From the NCBI RefSeq assembly GCF_000802305.1, contig NZ_JTDK01000006.1, positions 620,001 to 684,000 of the forward strand: DNA of 64,000 bases, given 5' to 3'. The notes beneath the pieces are model-generated. The model was given only the letters and a program-made list of their open reading frames with translations, ran no database searches and had not been told where the DNA came from. The DNA is from Microbacterium mangrovi (lineage in GTDB: Bacteria > Actinomycetota > Actinomycetes > Actinomycetales > Microbacteriaceae). This document shows, piece by piece, positions 26,192-35,360 of the stretch. Every line of letters starts with the position of its first letter. Position 1 is the stretch's first letter. The position numbers were made by a program, and so were the translations under genes.

Positions 26192-26824
26192 ATGCGTGCA
26201 TCGTGGTACCGGGAGACGTGGCGCTCGGCCCTCGTCGGGATCGTCGTGGTCCTCGCCGGGTCCCTTCTTCTGGGTGGCCTGACGAGCTTCGGGCAGACGT
26301 ACCTCCCGGCGTGGGCCAGCTCGTTCAGCAACTCGGCCGGCGGCTGGACGCTGCTCGCTTTCCTCCTCGTCTGGGCGAGCAGAGTGCATCCCCTCCTCGG
26401 CGCGGTCCTCGGGGCCGTCGCCTTCGTCGGTCTCAACGAGGGGTACGGCGTGGTCTCGGCATGGCGGGGGCACTTCTACGCCGAGCCGTTCGCCTCGGTC
26501 TGGACCCGGATCGGACTCGTCGTCGGGCCGCTGGTCGGGGCATCCGCCTCGGTCGCGCGATACGGGACGCCGCTGTGGCGGGCACTGGCGGTCACTCCCC
26601 TGTGCGCCGTCCTGCTCGGCGAGGGAGTGTGGGCGCTTAACGCGATCGCGGACACCACGAGCCCGGTCTACTGGATCATCGAGATCGTGCTCTCAGTGCT
26701 GTTCATGGCGCTGGTGCTCTGGCGGCGGAGGCTGCGGATGCCGCAGATCGTGCTCGTGCTCGCGGTGTGGCTCGTGGGCACGCTCGTCTACGCCGTCGGG
26801 TGGAGCGTGTTCGCCGCCGGATAG
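26192..26824 (+). CDS. Membrane protein, DUF6518-like
   Basis: 210 residues with about six membrane helices. LTSFGQTYLP followed by FSNSAGGWTLLAF recalls the actinobacterial DUF6518 family, which has no known function. The start is likely leaderless: TAACGT is six bases upstream, and GGAGG lies too close to the ATG to act as a ribosome binding site. The last residues are hydrophobic, with no cytoplasmic tail. It is convergent with the OsmC gene. Confidence 0.7.
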   Translation: MRASWYRETWRSALVGIVVVLAGSLLLGGLTSFGQTYLPAWASSFSNSAGGWTLLAFLLVWASRVHPLLGAVLGAVAFVGLNEGYGVVSAWRGHFYAEPFASVWTRIGLVVGPLVGASASVARYGTPLWRALAVTPLCAVLLGEGVWALNAIADTTSPVYWIIEIVLSVLFMALVLWRRRLRMPQIVLVLAVWLVGTLVYAVGWSVFAAG

Positions 26825-26834
26825 CGATCGGAAC

Positions 26835-27311
26835 TCAGTCCCCCGCGACGCGCACCCGGGGCTCGACGCGGACCTCGAAGTTCACCGAGTTCGCGATGAA
26901 GCACCATTCATGGGCCTGGTGATGCGCGGCCTGCGCGGCATCCGTCATCGACGCATCGGCCACCGTCACCAGCGGTCGCAGCACGACCTCACGGAACGAC
27001 CCGCCGCCGCGTCCGTCCTCGACCATCGTCCCGGACGCCTCGTCTTCGTACGCGACCACCACGACGCCGACGGTCACGCACGCGTGCAGGTAGGACAGCA
27101 GGTGGCACTCGCTGAGGGACGCGACCAGGAGGTCCTCCGGATTCCAGCGCGCGGGGTCTCCGCGGAACGGCTTGTCGGCGGAGGCCTCGAGATCGGGCTT
27201 CCCGGCGATCGACATCCTCACGAGGCGGTCGTAGTCGCGGTACCCGCTCGTTCCCGTCCCGCGATTTCCGGTCCACGACGATCGGACGGCGTACACGTGC
27301 TCACCCAGCAT
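26835..27311 (-). CDS. OsmC family peroxiredoxin-like protein
   Basis: 158 residues from ATG 27311. The two conserved cysteines of OsmC/Ohr proteins are seen in LVASLSECHLLSYLH and AHEWCFIANSVNF; the first lies in the buried helix and the pair forms the hydroperoxide-reducing site. A longer frame to 27335 exists, but CAGACT sits seven bases before ATG 27311, a variant of the leaderless pattern seen elsewhere. It is divergent from the asparaginase gene. It likely removes organic peroxides. Confidence 0.88.
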   Translation of the reverse strand: MLGEHVYAVRSSWTGNRGTGTSGYRDYDRLVRMSIAGKPDLEASADKPFRGDPARWNPEDLLVASLSECHLLSYLHACVTVGVVVVAYEDEASGTMVEDGRGGGSFREVVLRPLVTVADASMTDAAQAAHHQAHEWCFIANSVNFEVRVEPRVRVAGD

Positions 27312-27352
27312 GTCCGACAGTCTGCCACCCGGCATTCCGGGCCGCCCGGAGA

Positions 27353-27358
27353 TAGGCT
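27353..27358 (+). promoter_or_regulatory. -10 box TAGGCT of the asparaginase gene
   Basis: TAGGCT ends seven bases before GTG 27366. Confidence 0.55.
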
Positions 27359-27365
27359 GGAGACC

Positions 27366-28355
27366 GTGCCGCAGACCTTCTCCGTGACATCCGCCGTCGA
27401 ACTCGCCACCGTCGAACGAGGCGGTTTCGTCGAATCACGGCATGCCGGCGCAGCGATCGTCCTCGATGCGGACGGCACCGTCGCACGACAGCTCGGCGAC
27501 GTCTCCGCGCTCATCTTCCCGCGGTCCACGCTGAAGCCGATCCAGGCCCTCGCGTGCCTCACCGCCGGAGCACCGCTCGAGGGCGTCCAGCTCGGCCTCG
27601 CGACGGCGAGCCACTCCGGCACCGACGCCCACGTCGCCGTGGTGCGCAGCATCCTCGAAGCCGCCGAGCTCGGCGAGGACGACCTCGGCTGCCCGCCGGA
27701 CTGGCCCGGCGACCGCGCCACCCGTGACGAGATGGTGCGCGAGCACTACTCGGCAGCGCGGGTGCGCATGAACTGCTCGGGCAAGCACGCCGCCATGCTG
27801 CTCACGTGCAAGACCGCCGGCTGGGACCCGACGACCTACCTCGACCCGGTGCACCCGCTGCAGGTGCAGATCCGCGAACTGACCGAGCGCCTGTCGGGCG
27901 AGCGGGTCGCCGCCACCGCGATCGACGGCTGCGGTGCGCCCGTGCACGCGATCAGCCTGTCCGGTCTCGCGAAGGCCGTCCAGCGGATCGGCACCTCGTC
28001 GCCCACCTCGCCGTTCGCGCTGCATCGCAGTGCCGGCCACCTGGTGCAGGCCGTCCGCGACAACCCCTGGACGATCGCCGGACCCGGACGCGACGACACC
28101 GTCATCATGGAGCGCCTCGGCGTCTTCTCGAAGGTCGGCGCCGAGGGTGTGCACATCATGGTCGCCCCCGGCGGCACCACCGTCGCGCTCAAGACCCTCG
28201 ACGGGTCCTCGCGGGCGAGCGCCGCGGTCGGCCTGCGGCTGCTCGAGCTGGCCGGTGCCCTCGACCCGGCCGCCGTCGCCGACACCGTCGAACGACTTCC
28301 GCTGACCGTCTACGGCGGCGGGCAGGACGTGGGCAGGATCCGCCCCGCGTTCTGA
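27366..28355 (+). CDS. L-asparaginase, rhizobial type (AnsA-II family)
   Basis: 329 residues. It matches the Rhizobium-type asparaginase fold, not the bacterial type I/II enzymes: VERGGFVESRHAG, FPRSTLKPIQALA (catalytic Ser-Lys region), TASHSGTDAH, MNCSGKHAAML and DGCGAPVHAISL are all present. It hydrolyses asparagine to aspartate and ammonia. The GTG start is leaderless. Alanine dehydrogenase follows 45 bases downstream on the same strand with its own ribosome binding site, so the two may form a small amino-nitrogen operon. Confidence 0.88.
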   Translation: MPQTFSVTSAVELATVERGGFVESRHAGAAIVLDADGTVARQLGDVSALIFPRSTLKPIQALACLTAGAPLEGVQLGLATASHSGTDAHVAVVRSILEAAELGEDDLGCPPDWPGDRATRDEMVREHYSAARVRMNCSGKHAAMLLTCKTAGWDPTTYLDPVHPLQVQIRELTERLSGERVAATAIDGCGAPVHAISLSGLAKAVQRIGTSSPTSPFALHRSAGHLVQAVRDNPWTIAGPGRDDTVIMERLGVFSKVGAEGVHIMVAPGGTTVALKTLDGSSRASAAVGLRLLELAGALDPAAVADTVERLPLTVYGGGQDVGRIRPAF

Positions 28356-28400
28356 TCCAGGCCCCGCTCACCGTCGAGCGGAGAGAGGGAGACGACAGCC

Positions 28401-29516
28401 ATGAGAATCGGTGTCCCCACCGAGGTCAAGAACAACGAGTTCCGCGTGGCGCTCACACCCGCGGGCGTGCACGACCTGGTCTCCTCCGGCCACCAGGTGT
28501 TCGTGCAGCGCGGTGCCGGCATCGGCTCGTCCATGCCCGACACGGAATATGCGGACGCGGGAGCGACCCTCCTCGACGACGCGGGCGAGGTGTGGGGCCG
28601 CGCCGAGCTGCTCCTGAAGGTCAAAGAGCCGGTCGCGAGCGAGTACGGGTATTTCCGCGACGACCTGGTGCTGTTCACGTACCTGCACCTCGCCGCGGAC
28701 CGCCCGCTCACCGAGCACCTCCTCGCCGACGACATGACCTCGATCGCGTACGAGACGGTGCAGCTCCCGGGCGGCAGCCTGCCGCTGCTCGCGCCGATGA
28801 GCGAGGTCGCCGGACGCCTGGCGCCCATGGTGGGCGCGCACACGCTGATGAAGTCCGCGGGCGGATTCGGCGTGCTGATGTCCGGCGTCCCCGGCACGCG
28901 GCCCGCCCGGGTCACCGTCATCGGCGGCGGCGTCGCCGGGGCGAACTCGGCCGTCATCGCAGCCGGGCTCGGGGCGGACGTGACGGTGTTCGACACGAAC
29001 ATCGCGCGGCTGCGCTACCTGGACGACCACTTCCAGGGCCGCCTGAAGACGGCGGCATCCAACCCGCTCGACCTCGACCGCGCGGTCGAGGACAGCGATC
29101 TCGTCATCGGCTCGGTGCTGATCCCGGGCGCCAAGGCGCCCAAGCTCGTCACCAACGACATGGTCTCGCGCATGCGGCCGGGCTCCGTGCTCGTGGACAT
29201 CGCCGTCGACCAGGGCGGATGCTTCGAAGACACCCACCCGACCACGCACGACGATCCCACCTTCCGGGTGCACGGTTCGGTGTTCTACTGCGTCGCGAAC
29301 ATGCCCGGTGCGGTGCCGAACACGTCGACCTCCGCGCTGACGAACGCGACCCTGCCCTACATCCGGCAGATCGCGCGCCACGGTTGGAAGGACGCTCTGC
29401 GCGCGGACGCCTCCCTCGCGGCAGGCCTGAACACCCACGCCGGATCCGTCGTCAACGCCGGCGTCGCGGCCGCGCACGGGCTGACGCCCGTCGCCCTGGC
29501 CGAGGCGCTCGCCTGA
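28401..29516 (+). CDS. ald: Alanine dehydrogenase
   Basis: 371 residues. It interconverts alanine and pyruvate plus ammonia with NAD. MRIGVPTEVKNNEFRVAL starts the substrate-binding half; KVKEPVASEY includes the catalytic Lys, and TYLHLAAD the His. The NAD-binding motif VIGGGVAGANSA lies near residue 174, and DIAVDQGGCFEDTHPTTH is highly typical. GAGAGAGGGAG precedes ATG 28401. It lies after the asparaginase gene and is convergent with the EccC-like gene. Confidence 0.97.
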   Translation: MRIGVPTEVKNNEFRVALTPAGVHDLVSSGHQVFVQRGAGIGSSMPDTEYADAGATLLDDAGEVWGRAELLLKVKEPVASEYGYFRDDLVLFTYLHLAADRPLTEHLLADDMTSIAYETVQLPGGSLPLLAPMSEVAGRLAPMVGAHTLMKSAGGFGVLMSGVPGTRPARVTVIGGGVAGANSAVIAAGLGADVTVFDTNIARLRYLDDHFQGRLKTAASNPLDLDRAVEDSDLVIGSVLIPGAKAPKLVTNDMVSRMRPGSVLVDIAVDQGGCFEDTHPTTHDDPTFRVHGSVFYCVANMPGAVPNTSTSALTNATLPYIRQIARHGWKDALRADASLAAGLNTHAGSVVNAGVAAAHGLTPVALAEALA

Positions 29517-29540
29517 TCGGCCGAACCGGCCCGGCCGGGC

Positions 29541-32423
29541 TCACCGGCGCGGCAGCTGCACCCGCCGGGGAGCACCGCCCGATCGGATGAACCAGGCCAG
29601 GTTGCGGCCCGGCGTGCAGTAGGGCGGCAGCTCACGATCGGCGGTGAGCGCGCGATACTCCGCCGCGCAGGATGCATCGATCAGCAGATCGTGTCCACCG
29701 CGCACCTCGGCCAGCGCCCGCCAGTTTCGCAGCCAGGCATCCGGGTCGCCGATGACGGCCAGCGGCGCCCGGGCGGCCGGATGCTCCCCGAACTCGTCCA
29801 CCGTGCACGTCGCGAGACCCCGCTCGTCGAGGATCCGCGCCAGCCCCGCCCGGGCTCCCGATCGGACGACGACCCCGGTGATCGCGTCTGCGGGCTGCCA
29901 CACCGCCGGTGCCGCCGGCGCGGCCGCCCGCCGCGGCGCGGTCTGCGCGAACTGCATCATCTGCCCGTCGAGCACGGCGCGCCCCGGTGTCTCCGGCAGC
30001 CGGTCGTGCGCGTCGCCTCCGGCTGCGATGTGGTCCATGCGCGACCCCGTGGCCAGGATCGCCCGGCGCGGCACGGCGTCCGCGATGCGGGCCACCGCCC
30101 CCGAGACGCGCGCGGCGGTGATCGCGACGCGGATGCCGCGCCCGGCCGCGCCGCGCACGAACCGTTCGAGGTGCTCGGCCGCCGCCTGCGCGTAATCGGG
30201 CGGGAGGCCGCCCAGCAGCGCATCCAGGTCGTCGATGAGCACGACGCTGCCGGGCGCCGCCGACGGTTCTCCCCACGGGTCGTCGGACGCCAGCTCCGAG
30301 AGCGCGTCCCACCCACCCTCCGGGTCGGTCGCGATCTCCACCCGCAGCCGGTCGACGACCTGGGCGCCGATCGTCGCCAGCACGGTGCTCCGGCCGCTGC
30401 CGGCGCGCCCGACGACGAGCAGGCCGCGCTCGCCCAGCAGCACGGGGACTTGACGCTGATTCTCCGGATCGTCTGCGAGGCCCAGTACGACGGCGCCGTC
30501 CGGGGCATCCGGGACGTCGGCGAGGGCGAGCTGGCGGGGAAGCTCGGGCAGCCACGGGCGCCGCGGCGTCTCGGCGAGCGGGTGCCGCCGGGCCACCTCG
30601 GTCAGCAGGGCCGCGTCGGTGCGCGCGACGCGCACGGAGACCGGTGCAGCATCCGCCGCCCTGCGCACCAATGCCGCACCGCGACCGTCGGCGCCCCCGG
30701 GGAGCGCAGCGGCGGCATCCGTGCCGATCACGGCGCGGCTGTCGGCGGCGTCGGCGACCCGCAGGCAGATGCGCAGCGGGCAGTTCGCCAGCAGCGACTC
30801 GCGCAGCACCCCCGCGGCCCGCTGCGTGCCCAGCACCAGGTGCATGCCCAGCGCCCGGCCTCGGGCGGCGACATCCGTGAACACCGCCTGAAGTTCGGGA
30901 TGCTCGGCCAGAAGGGCGGCGAACTCGTCGACGATGACGACCAGGCGCGGCATCGTCACACGCTCGTCACGGATGTCGCGAGCACCCGCCTGGACGAGCT
31001 GCGCCTCGCGCCAGCGCAGCTCGGCCGAGAGACTCTGCAGGGCGCGGCGTGCGCCCGAGCCGTCGAGATCGGTGATGACCCCCGTCACGTGCGGAAGCTG
31101 CTGGAGAGCGTCGAACGCGGTGCCGCCCTTGAAGTCGGCGAGCAGGAACGTCACGTCATCGGGGCCGTGGGCGGCGCACAGCGCCGTCACCCAGGAGATG
31201 AGCAACTCGCTCTTTCCGGCGCCCGTCATCCCGACGACGACCGCATGCGGACCGTCGACGACCAGATCGAGGACGAACGGCGTGCGGCCGCTCGTCCCGA
31301 TGACAGCGCACAGGGAGTCGGAACCCGACGGTTCCGCCGGACCTGCGCCGCCGACGAGCTCGGCCAGCGTCGCCGGGGCCGTCGCATCCGTGCCCGCGAA
31401 CACGGCCGCGGCCCGCGCCGTGAGCTCGGCCGTCAGCTCCTGCGCCTGCGCGAGCGAGATCGCCTCCACGCCGACCTCTGCCGCATCGGCGCCGACGGTG
31501 AGGGTCGCGCGGTCGATTCCCGTGAGAGCCAGGACCGCGCCGCAGCGCGGCGGGACCGGCATCCCGTCGGGAACCCGCAGGAGCACGATGTCGCCTTCGA
31601 CCGGTGTCTCGCCGGCGATCCCGCAGACGAGTGTCGTGCCGGTCGCGGATCGGGCGTGCGGGGCATCCTGCAGCCAACCGGACTCGTCGTGCGGGTCGCC
31701 GGCGATCCGCACGTCGCCGGGAGCGGAGGCCAGCAGCACCTGGGCGGCGAGGGCGCGGACGACGGCCGCCGCGACGACGGCGGGGCCGACCACGGCGATG
31801 CCGATGCCGGCCGGCACCGTCACCGGGGCGTCCTCGAGCACGGCGGCGCGCGCCCGGAGGGCCGCGGAATCCGGGTCTCCGGCGCCCCCGGACACCTGGA
31901 CCGTGCTCGGGCGGCGCCCGGAGCCGACGACGATCGACTGCCGGCGTTCGGCCGTGCCGGTCCAGATGACGCCTGCGCCGAGGGCCGTCGCGACGTCCGG
32001 GTGGCCGGCCCAGAGGCGGTCGCGCTCGCGCTCGTGCCGTTCGGCGACCCGCGCAGACACCCGCGACCGTGCCGCCTCGGCCTCGGCGCGTCGGCGGGCA
32101 GCGTCGCGCCGAGCCGTGCGCCGGCCGTCGAGCCGGGTCGCGACGGCGATCACCGGGCCGAGAAGGGCGAACCACAGCATGAACGGCGAGCCGGTCGCGA
32201 CCCACAGCACCAGCGAGCCCAGCACCGGGACGAGGGATGCCAGCAGCGGCAGCGGCCCGCGGCGCGGCGGCTCGGCGGCATCCGGAAGCCGGAGGGGCTC
32301 GTCGACCGACGGCTCCGCCATGCTCCCGAAGCGCGGCGCCCCGAGCAGGTCAGGCGCCGCGGAGCCGGGGGTGCCGAGGACGCGACCGGACAGCGTCGGG
32401 GTGAAGGGGGACGGCGAACTCAT
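29541..32423 (-). CDS. EccC-like FtsK/SpoIIIE-type ATPase
   Basis: 960 residues. Residues 55-95 form two membrane helices, then a charged coiled-coil stretch, then two FtsK/SpoIIIE ATPase modules. Walker A of module 1 is GMTGAGKSELL near residue 398, with Walker B in FLLADFKGGTAF; module 2 has GRAGSGRSTVL near residue 671 with VVLIDDLDAL. DFKGG is usual for EccC/EssC motors of type VII secretion, but EccC normally has three modules, and no WXG100, EccB, EccD or mycosin gene is nearby. A PP2C phosphatase gene is upstream on the same strand. ATG 32423 was taken; TTG 32435 is possible. Confidence 0.82.
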   Translation of the reverse strand: MSSPSPFTPTLSGRVLGTPGSAAPDLLGAPRFGSMAEPSVDEPLRLPDAAEPPRRGPLPLLASLVPVLGSLVLWVATGSPFMLWFALLGPVIAVATRLDGRRTARRDAARRRAEAEAARSRVSARVAERHERERDRLWAGHPDVATALGAGVIWTGTAERRQSIVVGSGRRPSTVQVSGGAGDPDSAALRARAAVLEDAPVTVPAGIGIAVVGPAVVAAAVVRALAAQVLLASAPGDVRIAGDPHDESGWLQDAPHARSATGTTLVCGIAGETPVEGDIVLLRVPDGMPVPPRCGAVLALTGIDRATLTVGADAAEVGVEAISLAQAQELTAELTARAAAVFAGTDATAPATLAELVGGAGPAEPSGSDSLCAVIGTSGRTPFVLDLVVDGPHAVVVGMTGAGKSELLISWVTALCAAHGPDDVTFLLADFKGGTAFDALQQLPHVTGVITDLDGSGARRALQSLSAELRWREAQLVQAGARDIRDERVTMPRLVVIVDEFAALLAEHPELQAVFTDVAARGRALGMHLVLGTQRAAGVLRESLLANCPLRICLRVADAADSRAVIGTDAAAALPGGADGRGAALVRRAADAAPVSVRVARTDAALLTEVARRHPLAETPRRPWLPELPRQLALADVPDAPDGAVVLGLADDPENQRQVPVLLGERGLLVVGRAGSGRSTVLATIGAQVVDRLRVEIATDPEGGWDALSELASDDPWGEPSAAPGSVVLIDDLDALLGGLPPDYAQAAAEHLERFVRGAAGRGIRVAITAARVSGAVARIADAVPRRAILATGSRMDHIAAGGDAHDRLPETPGRAVLDGQMMQFAQTAPRRAAAPAAPAVWQPADAITGVVVRSGARAGLARILDERGLATCTVDEFGEHPAARAPLAVIGDPDAWLRNWRALAEVRGGHDLLIDASCAAEYRALTADRELPPYCTPGRNLAWFIRSGGAPRRVQLPRR

Positions 32424-32501
32424 GCCTCCAGTCAACGAGGCGCGGTGCCGCCGGCGCCACTCGCGTGCGGCGCCTGTGGATAACTCCGCGTCGGCGGGCC
32501 G

Positions 32502-33335
32502 TCAGGCTGCGGAATCCGCGTCGGACTCGTCGTCGTCGGACTCGTCATCCGGTTCGGCGTCTTCGCCGGGTGCGGATCCGACGTTGAGCACGATGATCGA
32601 GATGTTGTCGCGGCCGCCGTTCTCGAGCGCGGCTTCGAGCATCGCCGCGACCGCCTCGCCCGGGTCGGCGTGCTCGCCGAGGAAGTGCTGGATGCCGTAG
32701 TCGGTGAGTTCTTTGGTGAGCCCGTCCGAGCACACCACGAACCGGTCGCCCTCGACGACGTCCAGGCGCACGTAGTCGGGCTTGACGTGGTCGCTCGGCC
32801 CGACGGCGCGGGTGATCACGTTTCCGTACGGGTGAGACTCGGCCTCTTCGGGCGACAGCCGTCCGGCGGCGATCAGCTCCTGCACGACGGAATGATCCGT
32901 CGTCACCTGGGCCAGCCGGCCGTCGCGGAGCAGGTACACGCGGGAATCGCCGATGTTGAGGGTGACCCAGTGCGGCACGAGACCGCCGAGATCCAGGTAG
33001 ACGCCGGTGAGGGTCGTGCCGGTGCCGTCGTCGGTCGAGCCGGGGTGGGACGCGATGTCCTTGACGGCGAGCTTGATCGCCTTCTCGATCTCGCGCGGCG
33101 TCACCTTCGCCCCGCTCGCGACCGCCTCCATGCGCGCGACGGTGCGCGAACTCGCGATCTCACCGCCGATGTGGCCGCCCATTCCGTCGGCGATGATGAA
33201 CAGCGGGAACTGCGCGAGCACGGCGTCCTGGTTGTTGTCGCGCCGCTTGCCGACGTCGGTGACCGCCGCCCACGACAGCTCCAGGTCGCCGTCCTGCAGC
33301 GAGACGGTGTGGAACCGTGTGGTTACGTCGGGCAC
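32502..33335 (-). CDS. PP2C-type serine/threonine protein phosphatase
   Basis: 277 residues from GTG 33335, six bases after AAGGA. It has the PP2C metal-binding motifs in order: VGKRRDNNQDAVLA, IIADGMGGHIGGEIAS, NIGDSRVYLLRDG, TTDHSVVQEL, VCSDGLTKEL and GGRDNISIIVLNV. The C-terminus ends in about 30 mostly acidic residues (DDESDDDESDADSAA). It is cytoplasmic, with no membrane helix, unlike PstP of the FtsW-PbpA-PknA cluster. The nearest gene downstream is the EccC-like ATPase, 78 bases away, which may be a functional partner; that link is only positional. Confidence 0.93.
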   Translation of the reverse strand: MPDVTTRFHTVSLQDGDLELSWAAVTDVGKRRDNNQDAVLAQFPLFIIADGMGGHIGGEIASSRTVARMEAVASGAKVTPREIEKAIKLAVKDIASHPGSTDDGTGTTLTGVYLDLGGLVPHWVTLNIGDSRVYLLRDGRLAQVTTDHSVVQELIAAGRLSPEEAESHPYGNVITRAVGPSDHVKPDYVRLDVVEGDRFVVCSDGLTKELTDYGIQHFLGEHADPGEAVAAMLEAALENGGRDNISIIVLNVGSAPGEDAEPDDESDDDESDADSAA

Positions 33336-33410
33336 ACCCAGTCCTTCGCTTCCGGCGCCGCGGTTTCGCGGCGTCCTCACATCCTAGGGCACGGGTCCCG
33401 CGGCGCGCCG

Positions 33411-35360
33411 TCAGGCCACACCCACGGCGTCCTGCTCGTCGTCGCTGACCGCCGCCTCGAACTGGGCGTTGTACAACCGCCAGTACGCGCCGCGGGCGGC
33501 GAGCAGTTCGTCGTGGGTGCCCTGCTCGACGATCCCGCCGTCCTCCATCACCAGGATGAGGTCGGCGTCGCGGATCGTGGACAGGCGGTGCGCGATGACG
33601 AACGATGTGCGGTCGGCGCGCAGCCGGGACATCGCCCGCTGGATGAGCAGCTCCGTGCGGGTGTCGACGGAGCTGGTCGCCTCGTCGAGGATGAGGATGC
33701 GCGGATCGGACAGGAACGCCCGGGCGATGGTCACCAGCTGCCGCTCCCCCGCGCTGAGGTTCCCGGCCTCGTCGTCGAGCACGGTGTCGTACCCGTCGGG
33801 CAGGGCGTGCACGAAGCGGTCGACGTACGCGGCCCGTGCCGCCGCGAGGATCTGCTCCTCGGAGGCATCCGGATCGCCGTAGGCGATGTTCTCGCGGATC
33901 GTGCCGGAGAACAGCCACGTGTCCTGCAGCACCATGCCGGTGCGCGCCCGCAGGTCGTCGCGCGTCATTCGCCGGGTGTCCACGCCGTCCAGCGTGATCG
34001 ATCCGGAATCGACGTCGTAGAAGCGCATGATGAGGTTCACCAGCGTCGTCTTGCCGGCGCCGGTCGGGCCCACGATCGCGACGGTGCTGCCCGGCTCCGC
34101 CGACAGGCTCAGTCCATGGATGAGTGGCTTGTCGGGCGTGTACCGGAACTCGACCTCGTCGAACGCGAGGCTGGACGCCTGCCCGGACACCGTCGCGGCC
34201 GGCTCCGGGTCGGCATCCTGCTCGGGCGCGTCGAGCAGCTCGAACACGCGCTCGGCGCTGGCGACCCCGGACTGCAGGAGGTTCGCCATGGATCCCAGCT
34301 GACTGAGCGGCTGGGTGAACTGCCGCGAGTACTGGATGAACGCCTGCACGTCGCCGATCGAGATCGCGCCGTTCGCCACCATGACGCCTCCGACGACCGC
34401 GATCGCGACGTAGACGAGGTTGCCGATGAACATCATGATCGGCATGATCAGGCCGGACACGAACTGCGCGCCGAAGCTCGCCCGGTAGACCGCGTCGTTC
34501 TCGCGGTCGAACTCCGCCTCGACCTCGTTCTGGTGACCGAACACCTTGACGATGGAGTGCCCGGAGTACGTCTCCTCCACCCGCGCGTTGAGGCGGCCGG
34601 TCGCACCCCACTGCGCCACGAAGAGCTTCTGCGAGCGCTTGGCGACGACCATCGTGACGACGAGCGAGAGCGGGACGGTCACCAGCGCGATCACCGCGAG
34701 CACCGGCGAGATGACGAACATCATCACCAGCACGCCGATGACCGTCAGCAGGGAGATCACCACCTGCGACAGGGACTGCTGCATCGACTGCCCGATGTTG
34801 TCCACGTCGTTGGTGACGCGGCTGAGCAGTTCCCCGCGCTGCATGCCGTCGAAGTACGACAGCGGAAGACGATGGATCTTGTCCTCGACGCTGATGCGGA
34901 GGCGGTGCATCGCCCGCTGCACGATCCCGTTGAGGATGCGCGCCTGCAGCCACGAGAAGATGCTCGCCGCGACATAGAGCGCCAGGACCGCCGCGAGGAT
35001 GAGCGCGAGCTTGTGGAAGTCGATACCCGCACCCGGCACGAAGTCCATCGACTGCAGCGTCTGCGCCTGCTGGGTCTTGCCCGCGGCGTTCAGCTGGTCG
35101 ATCACCTGCTGCTGGGTCATGCCGCTCGGGAACTGCATCGACGCGAAGCCGTCGACGATCACGTTCGTGCCGGCGCCGAGGAGCTTCGGCCCCAGCACGT
35201 TCATCCCGACGCTCAGGATGCCGAGCATCAGCACGAGCGCCAGGAGCCACTTGTCCGGCCGCAGCGTGCCGAGCAGGCGCCGGGCGCTCGGACCGAAGTT
35301 CTGCGCCTTCTGGCCGGGCGCGGTCATCCGCCCGCCCATGGGTCCGCGCGGGCCGCTCAC
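33411..35360 (-). CDS. ABC exporter half-transporter with canonical ATPase site residues
   Basis: 649 residues: six membrane helices (about 30-370) then an ATPase domain. Walker A is VGPTGAGKTTL, Walker B ILILDEATSS with the catalytic Glu, H-loop FVIAHRLS with His. The signature is NLSAGERQ instead of LSGGQ. An insert of about 60 residues follows the first helix. GTG 35360 overlaps the stop of the partner gene by four bases. It pairs with the product of 35357-37087 as a heterodimeric multidrug- or lipid-type exporter. The substrate is unknown. Confidence 0.92.
   Translation of the reverse strand: MSGPRGPMGGRMTAPGQKAQNFGPSARRLLGTLRPDKWLLALVLMLGILSVGMNVLGPKLLGAGTNVIVDGFASMQFPSGMTQQQVIDQLNAAGKTQQAQTLQSMDFVPGAGIDFHKLALILAAVLALYVAASIFSWLQARILNGIVQRAMHRLRISVEDKIHRLPLSYFDGMQRGELLSRVTNDVDNIGQSMQQSLSQVVISLLTVIGVLVMMFVISPVLAVIALVTVPLSLVVTMVVAKRSQKLFVAQWGATGRLNARVEETYSGHSIVKVFGHQNEVEAEFDRENDAVYRASFGAQFVSGLIMPIMMFIGNLVYVAIAVVGGVMVANGAISIGDVQAFIQYSRQFTQPLSQLGSMANLLQSGVASAERVFELLDAPEQDADPEPAATVSGQASSLAFDEVEFRYTPDKPLIHGLSLSAEPGSTVAIVGPTGAGKTTLVNLIMRFYDVDSGSITLDGVDTRRMTRDDLRARTGMVLQDTWLFSGTIRENIAYGDPDASEEQILAAARAAYVDRFVHALPDGYDTVLDDEAGNLSAGERQLVTIARAFLSDPRILILDEATSSVDTRTELLIQRAMSRLRADRTSFVIAHRLSTIRDADLILVMEDGGIVEQGTHDELLAARGAYWRLYNAQFEAAVSDDEQDAVGVA

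Noticed and set aside
29529..29540. The palindrome GCCCGGCCGGGC after alanine dehydrogenase
   Set aside because: It has no loop and is easily formed by chance in such GC-rich sequence, so I did not call it a terminator.
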